Shown here: in pieces, positions 1 to 6,200 of the stretch
How the letters are laid out: each line of letters starts with the position of its first letter
Position numbering within the stretch: position 1 is the first letter of the stretch
Assembly: GCA_964525785.1 (NCBI GenBank)
Contig: CAZGIX010000185.1
Span: 1-9,968 of the forward strand
Source of the DNA: JAQBDA01 sp964525785
Lineage (GTDB): Bacteria > Chloroflexota > Anaerolineae > Anaerolineales > UBA4823
Direction: 5' to 3'
Length of the DNA stretch: 9,968 nucleotides
Notes under the pieces: generated by a model
What the model saw: only the letters and a program-made list of their open reading frames with translations
What the model was told of the DNA's origin: nothing
Databases searched by the model: none
Position numbers and translations under genes: made by a program

Positions 1-666
1 AGCCGCCACCATGGCACTGACTACATCGTCTATGAATACGTAATCGCGGGTCTGGTCGCCGCTGCCGTGCACCACCAGCGTGCCGCCCCGCACCGCCTGG
101 CGCAGGTAGAAGGGGATCACCGGCGGGTGCGAAGCCGGCAGGTGCTGACCCGGCCCGTAGGCATTGAAGACCCGCAGGCTGACCGTCTCGATACCCCACA
201 GGTCGCCGATCGTGCGCACGTAATACTCGGCCGCCAGCTTGGAGACGGCGTATGGGGAGTGCGGCCTGGGCGGGGCGTCCTCGCGCAGCGGCTGCTCCCC
301 CCGGTCGCCGTACACCGCCCCGGAGGAGATCAGCACCACCCGCCGCACGCCCACATCCCGCATCGCCTCCATCAGGCTGACCGTGCCGCCCACGTTGACC
401 GCGTTGTACTCCCTGGGATAGAGCACCGACTCGGGCACCGAGACGCGCGCTGCCAGGTGGTAAACGCAGTCCACATCCTGCAGCAGGGTCCACAGCTTGG
501 GGCGGTCGTTGACATCGCCGCGCGTGAACAGCACGTCGGGTGAGAGCGCCTGGGGGTCCCCCGTCGAGAGATCGTCCAGGCCGCGCACCTGGTGACCCTC
601 GCGCGCCAGCCGGTTTGCCAGGTTAGAGCCTAAAAAACCGGCTGCGCCGGTGATTAAAAAGTTCAT
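1..666 (-). CDS. NAD-dependent epimerase/dehydratase, N-terminal part (cut by window edge)
   Basis: Extended short-chain dehydrogenase/reductase, probably acting on a nucleotide sugar (epimerisation or dehydration) in the cytoplasm for cell-envelope or exopolysaccharide synthesis. The minus strand reads open from the ATG at 666 to the window edge, giving 222 residues of a protein usually near 300-330. The Rossmann NAD-binding motif TGAAGFLG is at residues 6-13 (G7, G10, G13). The catalytic region shows LISSGAVYG (S114/S115) and SPYAVSK with Y139 and K143. Further family signatures follow: RVFNAYGPGQ and, near the edge, GDQTRDYVFIDDVV, typical of GalE/WbpP-like enzymes. The family assignment is firm; the substrate cannot be told from this part. 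The start at 666 gives the exact family N-terminus (MNFLITGAAG), yet no Shine-Dalgarno sequence precedes it, and a TATAAT lies only 8 bases upstream, so the transcript may be leaderless. The C-terminal substrate-binding part lies outside the window. Confidence 0.95.
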   Translation of the reverse strand, partial: MNFLITGAAGFLGSNLANRLAREGHQVRGLDDLSTGDPQALSPDVLFTRGDVNDRPKLWTLLQDVDCVYHLAARVSVPESVLYPREYNAVNVGGTVSLMEAMRDVGVRRVVLISSGAVYGDRGEQPLREDAPPRPHSPYAVSKLAAEYYVRTIGDLWGIETVSLRVFNAYGPGQHLPASHPPVIPFYLRQAVRGGTLVVHGSGDQTRDYVFIDDVVSAMVAA

Positions 667-674
667 ATAAAAAA

Positions 675-680
675 ATTATA
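675..680 (-). promoter_or_regulatory. Consensus -10 box for the epimerase gene, possibly leaderless
   Basis: On the minus strand this reads TATAAT, followed by a T-run and then the ATG at 666. Transcription would start about 6-7 bases downstream, near 668, leaving an untranslated leader of zero to about two bases. No good -35 hexamer is seen at the usual distance (CCCTTA at 698-703). The -10 match is direct; the leaderless reading is inference. Confidence 0.5.
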
Positions 681-722
681 GCACGAACGCCAGACTCTAA
701 GGGGCTATTAATGCCCCGCTGG

Positions 723-751
723 TTGACACCCCACCTGCCTGGCAGTATGAT
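723..751 (+). promoter_or_regulatory. Sigma70-type promoter for the metallopeptidase-like gene
   Basis: A perfect TTGACA (723-728) and a TATGAT (746-751) are separated by exactly 17 bp. Transcription should start near 758, giving a leader of about 34 bases before the ATG at 792. This also argues against the upstream in-frame ATG at 711, which would lie before the start of the mRNA. The promoter is divergent from the epimerase -10 box, 43 bp away. Confidence 0.7.
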
Positions 752-791
752 CGATCCTCAGCCTCGCCGTGAGATCCACCCCATACAGCCC

Positions 792-2045
792 ATGAAGCGC
801 CTCAAGTACCTCATTTCCCTGGGGATAATCATCCTCCTCGCCGCCCTGCTGCTGGGCAGCAGCGTCGTCCTGCCCAGCGACCAGACCGAGCAGGTGCGCG
901 CCCAGACACGGAATATCGAGTTCGATTACATCACCTGGACGCTGGACGCCCTGCAGGTCAAGCTGGGAGGCATCGCCCTGGGCGCAGCCGGCTACCTGCC
1001 TGCCGAAGGGCAGCGGCAGGTGGTGTACGACTATCTGGACCTGGTCGTCCGCATCCAAGGCGCTGAGGCCGAGCTGAATCGCATCTACTCCGATCCCGCC
1101 GTCCAAGACCCCCTGGGGGCTTCTGCCGACCTGCGCCTCATCCTGGACGATCTCTACCGGCAGCGCCTCGATGTGGCTCCCCTGGCTGAAGAGGTGCTCC
1201 AGGGTCAGATCTCCGCCGCCGCCTCCGGGCTGGATCTGGCGCTGGCCGGGCAGGCCCTCCCGCCCGTGCTGTATCACAGCACCCCCTTGCCCCTGGCGCT
1301 GATCGTTTCGCCCAGGGAGGTCATCCGCCAGGACGAGAACATCTCGCTCATCCCCGACCTGACGGTCGACCAGCAGCAGGCGTTGGAAGAGGAAGTGGAC
1401 GCGGCACTGAACGTCTCTTCCCTGGTGGTCGGCATCGGCGGCGTGGGAGTTTACCCTACCATGGTCATGCAGACGAGCGATTTGGGCTGGATCACCGAGG
1501 TGGTCGCCCATGAGTGGGTGCATAATTTCCTCACCCTGCGCCCCCTGGGGGTCAGCTACCTGACCAGCCCCGAGCTGCGTACCATGAACGAGACCGCCGC
1601 TTCCATCGCCGGGGTTGAGATCGGGCATGTGGTCATGCAGGCGCACTATCCCGAGCTGTTGCCACCGCCGGTCGAAGCCACCACCCCCTCCCAGCCGGTC
1701 GAACCCCCCGCCCCGCCGCCTTTCGACTTCCGGGCGGAGATGCGCACCACGCGGGTAACTGTCGACCAGCTGCTGGCAGAAGGCAAGATCGAAGAAGCCG
1801 AGCAGTACATGGAAGAGCGCCGGATATTTTTCTGGGAGTACGGCTACCGCATCCGCAAGCTGAACCAGGCCTACTTTGCCTTTCACGGCGCCTATGCCGA
1901 CCAGCCCGGCGGCGCGGCCGGCGAAGACCCGGTCGGGGCCGCGGTGCGCGAGCTGCGCCTGCAGAGCAGCTCCCTGGCAGAATTCCTCAACCGCATTTCC
2001 TGGATGTGGTCGTCTGGACAGTTGAAAGAGGCGGTGGGGGAATAG
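792..2045 (+). CDS. Membrane-anchored zinc metallopeptidase-like protein (HEWVH), family unassigned
   Basis: Protein of 417 residues. The N-terminus MKRLKY followed by about 20 hydrophobic residues (to about residue 27) is a signal anchor or signal peptide, so the rest is probably outside the cytoplasmic membrane. HEWVH at residues 240-244 matches the HExxH zinc-protease motif, with H240 and H244 as metal ligands and E241 as catalytic base. NETAA follows at 266-270, and E267 is a good third ligand, as in gluzincins. The arrangement resembles the putative aminopeptidase family PF10023 (HExxH, then NESFA), but the rest is not recognisably the same. A proline-rich linker lies at about 290-312, and an acidic or amphipathic C-terminal region (RRIFFWEYGYRIRKLNQAYF) follows. 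The start at 792 is chosen over 711 because the promoter at 723-751 lies inside the longer reading and the shorter protein begins with a clean signal. No strong Shine-Dalgarno is seen. Peptidase activity is inferred from the motif only; the substrate is unknown. Confidence 0.75.
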   Translation: MKRLKYLISLGIIILLAALLLGSSVVLPSDQTEQVRAQTRNIEFDYITWTLDALQVKLGGIALGAAGYLPAEGQRQVVYDYLDLVVRIQGAEAELNRIYSDPAVQDPLGASADLRLILDDLYRQRLDVAPLAEEVLQGQISAAASGLDLALAGQALPPVLYHSTPLPLALIVSPREVIRQDENISLIPDLTVDQQQALEEEVDAALNVSSLVVGIGGVGVYPTMVMQTSDLGWITEVVAHEWVHNFLTLRPLGVSYLTSPELRTMNETAASIAGVEIGHVVMQAHYPELLPPPVEATTPSQPVEPPAPPPFDFRAEMRTTRVTVDQLLAEGKIEEAEQYMEERRIFFWEYGYRIRKLNQAYFAFHGAYADQPGGAAGEDPVGAAVRELRLQSSSLAEFLNRISWMWSSGQLKEAVGE

Positions 2046-2057
2046 ATTTTTGGGCGG

Positions 2058-2072
2058 TTGAAACCGTTTCAA
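2058..2072. repeat. Short perfect palindrome after the metallopeptidase-like gene
   Basis: TTGAAAC and GTTTCAA flank a single central C. It lies 13 bases after the stop codon and just before a stronger hairpin. It may be part of a compound transcription end, or a protein-binding site. No function can be assigned. Confidence 0.45.
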
Positions 2073-2079
2073 TGGCTGC

Positions 2080-2103
2080 GAAACCCCACCTGTGTGGGGT
2101 TTC
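2080..2103 (+). terminator. Strong hairpin between convergent genes, probable terminator
   Basis: A perfect 10-bp stem (GAAACCCCAC with GTGGGGTTTC) closes a 4-base loop, CTGT. It begins 35 bases after the stop of the 792-2045 gene. The right arm ends in TTTC, but no real T-run follows, so it is a non-canonical intrinsic terminator at best. Being symmetrical, it could act on both converging transcripts. Confidence 0.6.
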
Positions 2104-2115
2104 TAGTGTGAAAAC

Positions 2116-2133
2116 CTGCCCAACGCAGGGCAG
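2116..2133 (-). terminator. Intrinsic terminator for the serine protease gene
   Basis: CTGCCC and GGGCAG form a 6-bp stem around a 6-base loop. Read on the minus strand, the hairpin is followed by GTTTTC, and it sits about 33 bases after the stop of the protease gene. That is the expected place and form of a Rho-independent terminator, although the T-run is short. Confidence 0.5.
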
Positions 2134-2165
2134 CCTTCTATCGCCGCCAGATAAATGGGCGGATC

Positions 2166-3005
2166 CTAAGGAACTTCAGAATCCTTTCCCCGCTCCGGAT
2201 CCCCTGAGGGTCCCTGAACTGCTATCAATTGATCGACAGGATATCTGGCAGCATAGCTTTTGTCCGTCACCTCTAACTCAGCTTGATCTGATCCATTCGA
2301 TGAGAACAAGGAAAAAGATTCTGGCTCAGCCATGGTGGTGTACCACAGGTTGCCTACCAACTTTCCGTCGTGCCAGATGCCTCCCCCAGAATCACCTCTG
2401 TGAACGGCCCGCCCTTCCAGGCTCCTGATCTGGTAAACCGGCAGGCCTCGGATAACGGTGCTCGACTCAACCTCGGCTAGCATCAGGGTCACTTCCATTC
2501 GCTCAAGACCCTCCTGCTGTGCCACCTGGACGATATCCCCAGCCTCCACCTGGGCTGGATCAGCTTCAAATATAGGCCGCCCATCCTCTATCATATCTAG
2601 GGGAGACGCCAGGATGAGCGTGCCAGCGTCCAGATAGCGAATCCGGCTGATGAATTCAGACCCGGACATCGTTTTCAGCAGGCGACCACCGGCGTCATAA
2701 AATGTCACCACTGCCTTCTCCTGTAAAATTTCTCCCCAGTGGTTATGGGTGACCATCAGTAAATCCTCACCATCCCGCACCAGAGAGGCGAGACCCTGGC
2801 TATTGGCAAACCTCAAGCCACTGTCGTCGACAGGCACAGAAATCTCGATTTGCATGGTAGCGTTCAAGATCTCGGCTGTGTCTCCATCGCCGAGATGCGA
2901 CACGTTCAGATCGTAGCTAGCAAGCCCTCGAAAAGAATGTAGAACGCCAAACCCCATGGCCGCCCCTAAAATCGCCATAACACCCATCATCCATTTTGTG
3001 CTCAT
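2166..3005 (-). CDS. Exported or membrane-anchored trypsin-like serine protease
   Basis: Protein of 279 residues. Residues 5-24 are a hydrophobic signal peptide or anchor after MSTKW, placing the body outside the membrane. HRGDSGGGIW at 202-211 holds the S1-family motif GDSGG (204-208), with S206 as the nucleophile. LLMVTHNHWG at 82-91 is at the expected place of the catalytic His (H87 is the more likely; H89 is possible). The Asp is less clear: D126 (RYLDAGTL) or D137 (SPLD) fit the spacing. The fold is therefore probably chymotrypsin-like, with a divergent His and Asp environment. A Shine-Dalgarno GAAAGGAG (3016-3023) stands 10 bases before the ATG and supports this start. The gene is divergent from the giant regulator gene at 3271 and shares a 265-bp control region with it. 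Ending in a polar tail (GDPERGKDSEVP), it shows no lipobox or sorting signal. Role unknown; protein processing in the envelope is an inference. Confidence 0.8.
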   Translation of the reverse strand: MSTKWMMGVMAILGAAMGFGVLHSFRGLASYDLNVSHLGDGDTAEILNATMQIEISVPVDDSGLRFANSQGLASLVRDGEDLLMVTHNHWGEILQEKAVVTFYDAGGRLLKTMSGSEFISRIRYLDAGTLILASPLDMIEDGRPIFEADPAQVEAGDIVQVAQQEGLERMEVTLMLAEVESSTVIRGLPVYQIRSLEGRAVHRGDSGGGIWHDGKLVGNLWYTTMAEPESFSLFSSNGSDQAELEVTDKSYAARYPVDQLIAVQGPSGDPERGKDSEVP

Positions 3006-3082
3006 GATCCTGCTTCTCCTTTCGCCTGATCGTCTTTGACCTGATGACAGGGTAGCAATCCGGCGTTAGGAGAAAGCTCTGA

Positions 3083-3100
3083 GATCGTTCGAAGATCGTT
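3083..3100. repeat. Paired 7-bp direct repeats in the divergent control region, possible BTAD/SARP operator
   Basis: GATCGTT occurs at 3083-3089 and again at 3094-3100, separated by CGAA, giving a period of 11 bp, one helical turn. SARP-family regulators, which carry the same winged helix plus BTAD module as the 3271-8739 protein, are known to bind heptamer direct repeats with about this spacing. The pair lies just downstream of the presumed minus-strand -10 box, at the start of the protease transcript, and about 62 bp upstream of the plus-strand -10 box. The repeats are seen directly; operator function is inference. Confidence 0.4.
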
Positions 3101-3130
3101 AAAATGGTGAATTCAAGGCTAAATTGTCAA
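3101..3130 (-). promoter_or_regulatory. Possible promoter for the serine protease gene
   Basis: The minus strand holds a perfect TTGACA (3125-3130) and, 18 bp further on, a weak -10 hexamer CATTTT (3101-3106). Transcription would start near 3094, leaving a leader of about 90 bases. The weak -10 would fit a promoter that needs an activator, but this is uncertain. Confidence 0.4.
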
Positions 3131-3137
3131 TAATTTG

Positions 3138-3168
3138 TTGTTCGTTTTTGGGCTTTTGCCTGTATAAT
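3138..3168 (+). promoter_or_regulatory. Promoter for the giant BTAD-kinase-STAND-WD40 gene
   Basis: A perfect TATAAT lies at 3163-3168. The best -35 candidate is TTGTTC at 3138-3143 with a long 19-bp spacer. Transcription would begin near 3175, leaving a leader of about 95 bases. The -10 box is convincing and the -35 is not, so the promoter may depend on an activator. Confidence 0.55.
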
Positions 3169-3270
3169 GTGTTTACCCCAAATTCAGGGGGGTTATTCTG
3201 CTGCACCCACTTCGTCATCCCATTACAAACTAGCAGGCGCAGTATGCTCAGGTCATGATCAGGTAAGGGT

Positions 3271-6200
3271 ATGGATCTGTTACGCGTCTTCACATGCGGA
3301 GGGTTAAGGCTGGTGCGAGGCGATGAACCCGTAGCCCGCTTCGAGACGCGCAAAGCCGAAGCCTTGCTGGTGTACCTGGCATGCAACCGCCGCACTCATC
3401 CCCGTGAAGTGCTGGCTGATTTGCTGTGGGATGAACGCTCCCAAGAGCAGGCGCTGTCCAATTTGCGCGTGGTGCTTGCCAACCTGAAGAAACAGCTCGA
3501 AGCATATCTCACCATCACCCGCGAAAGTGTCAGCCTGAATCCAGATGCGCAGGTCTGGAGCGATGTTGGTGAGATCGATTCACATCTGAACGCCCTGCGA
3601 ACAAGCAGTGAGGTGTTTTCAGAGGCAGATGCCAGACAGGTCGAGGCTGCCATCGATCTCTACTCAGGCGATTTCCTGGAAGGCTTTTACGTACGTGAAG
3701 CCCGGGGATTCGACGAATGGCTGGTGCGGGAGCGCGAGCGCCTGCATCGCCTGGTCGTGGACGCCCTGCACGCTCTCATCGGCTATCGGCTTCAATCTGG
3801 CGATTACTCGGCGGGGATGGCACATGCTACCCGCTTGCTCACCCTGGACCCGCTCGACGAGCTGGCTCATCAGCAGATGATGCAGTTGCTGGCTTACAGC
3901 GGCAAGCGCAGTGCAGCCTTGACGCAATACGAAGCCTGCCGCCAGATGCTGCAGGATGAACTGGGCGTCGAGCCATCACCGGCAACCAAAGCGCTGTATG
4001 AGAATATCCGTTCGGGGGGACTGGTCAGGAGCCGACCACTGCTGCGCGCCATCCGCGGCTACCAACTGGTGGAGTCTGTCGGAACAGGCAGCTACGGAGC
4101 GGTTTACCGCGCCTTCCAGCCAGCCGTCGGCAGGGAGGTTGCCGTCAAGGTCATCCTACCCCAGTACGCCAATGATCCGGAGTTCATCCGCCGTTTCGAG
4201 GTCGAGGCGCAGATCATCGCCCGCCTGGAACATCCCCACATTGTGCCATTGTATGATTACTGGCGCGAGCCGGATGGTGCTTATCTGGTCATGCGCCTGC
4301 TCAAGGGGGGCAGCCTGGAGACGGCATTGGAGAGCGGGCCGCTCGAGATCGGACGGACGTTGGAGCTGGTCGATCAGATCGCCGCCGGCCTGACCACCGC
4401 CCACCGACAGGGGGTGGTCCATCGCGATATCAAACCCGCCAATATCCTGCTGGATGAGGCCGGGAACGCCTACCTGTCCGATTTTGGCATTGCCAAGGTG
4501 CTGGGAGGGGAAGGATTTCAAACTCAGGCAGGCGCGTTATTCGGCACGCCCGCCTATATCTCACCGGAGCAGATCCGCAGCCAGCCCGTTACACCCCAGT
4601 CGGATGTCTACAGTCTTGGGATCGTCCTATATCAGATGCTGACCGGCAAAGCACCCTTTGAGGGCGGCGATTTTGCAGACATGATCGACAGGCATCTACA
4701 CCAGCCGCCGCCCTACGCCCGCGAACAGCGTCCCGAACTGGTGGAAGCAGTGGATCAGGTGATCCAATGCGCCACGGCGAAGGAGCCGTCAGATCGCTAC
4801 ACGGATGCCCTGGCGCTGGCTGCCGCCCTACGCCATGCATTGAGTGGATCGCCATACCTGACTCCAGCGCATGCCGTACCCACCAAAGAATTGACAGTAC
4901 AGGTGACCAACCCGTATAAAGGCCTGCGCGCCTTCCAGGAGGCAGATGCAGCCGACTTCTTCGGACGGGAGGCCATGGTGAGGCGCCTGCTCGCCCGCCT
5001 GGCTGAGCCAGGGCCCGCCTCCCGTTTCCTGGCAGTGGTCGGCCCCAGCGGGAGCGGCAAATCCAGCCTGGTGAAAGCCGGGCTGATTCCAGCGCTGCGA
5101 GGCGGGGCGTTGCCAGGCTCCGAGAAATGGTTCATCGTGGAGATGCTCCCCGGCAGCCATCCCTTCGAGGAGCTGGAGATCAGCTTGTTGCACATCGCCT
5201 CCAATCCCACGATTAATTTGATCGAGCAGCTTCAGCGCGACGAGCGTGGGATTTTACGGGCTGCCCGGCTGGCGCTCCCTTCCCAGGGAGGCGAGCTGCT
5301 GTTGGTCATCGACCAGTTCGAAGAAGTGTTTACCCTGGTCGAGGACCCAGCCGAATCCAGGCATTTTCTCGAAAACCTGACTGTGGCGGTTACGGAGCCG
5401 CGCGGACCGTTACGTGTAGTGATCACACTGCGAGCGGACTTCTTCGACCGGCCGTTGATGAACCTGGACCTCAGCGCGCTTTTACAAGATCGCACTGAGC
5501 TGGTGGTTCCGCTTAACGCTACAGAGCTGGAGAGCGCTATTCGCTCCCCCGCACTTCGTGTGGGCGTAGAGATGGAGCCCGGCCTGGTGACCGCCATGGT
5601 CGCCGATGTGAAAGAACAGCCGGGTGTCTTGCCGTTGGTGCAATTTGCGCTCACCGAATTATTCGAGCGGCGCACGGACCACCGAATGACGCGCCAGAGC
5701 TACGGGGAGATCGGAGGGGTGGCAGGGGTGCTGGAGCAGCGAGCAGAGGAAGCCTTCGAGAGGTTGAGGCCGGAGGAGCGTGACGCAGCGCAGCAGGTCT
5801 TCCTGCGCCTGGTCACGCTGGGCGAGGGCGTCGAAGATACCCGCCGGCGGGTCTTGCGCTCCGAATTAGAAGCGATCACTTTCGAAACCCGCCCATCTTT
5901 TTCAGAGTTAGCCTCAACTGAAACGGAAAGCTCCGCTACCTTTGCCAAAGTGATCGAAACCTTTGACAGCTCTCGCTTGCTTTCCTTCGATCGAGATGCG
6001 CTGACGCGTAATCCCACGGTAGAGATCGCTCATGAGGCTCTGCTACGGGAGTGGCAGCGGCTGCGCGGTTGGCTGGATGAAAGCCGGGCTGATGTGCGCA
6101 TGCAGCGCAGCCTGGGGAACGCCGCCTCCGAATGGCTCAAATCCGGGGGCGATTCCAGCTTTCTGCTGCACGGCGCCCGCCTGGAGCAATTTGAGGACTG

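Noticed and set aside
67..543. Open frame on the plus strand (158 residues) in the epimerase region
   Set aside because: The minus strand encodes an unmistakable epimerase here; the plus-strand translation is low-complexity His/Arg/Pro-rich shadow.
711..791. N-terminal extension of the metallopeptidase-like protein from the ATG at 711
   Set aside because: A TTGACA-17-TATGAT promoter lies inside it, and starting at 792 gives a normal signal sequence.
708..2072. Long open frame on the minus strand (454 residues) opposite the metallopeptidase-like gene
   Set aside because: It lies antisense to the 792-2045 gene, is rich in Gly, Gln, Asp and His with no recognisable domain, and is explained by high GC in the third codon position of the real gene. 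The plus strand has a promoter, a signal sequence and an HExxH motif.
2006..2428. Plus-strand open frame running from the end of the metallopeptidase-like gene into the protease gene
   Set aside because: It crosses the terminator hairpins and lies antisense to the protease; there is no ribosome site and no domain.
3099..3395. Minus-strand open frame of 98 residues across the divergent control region
   Set aside because: It overlaps the promoter region and the start of the giant gene, and its sequence shows no family features.
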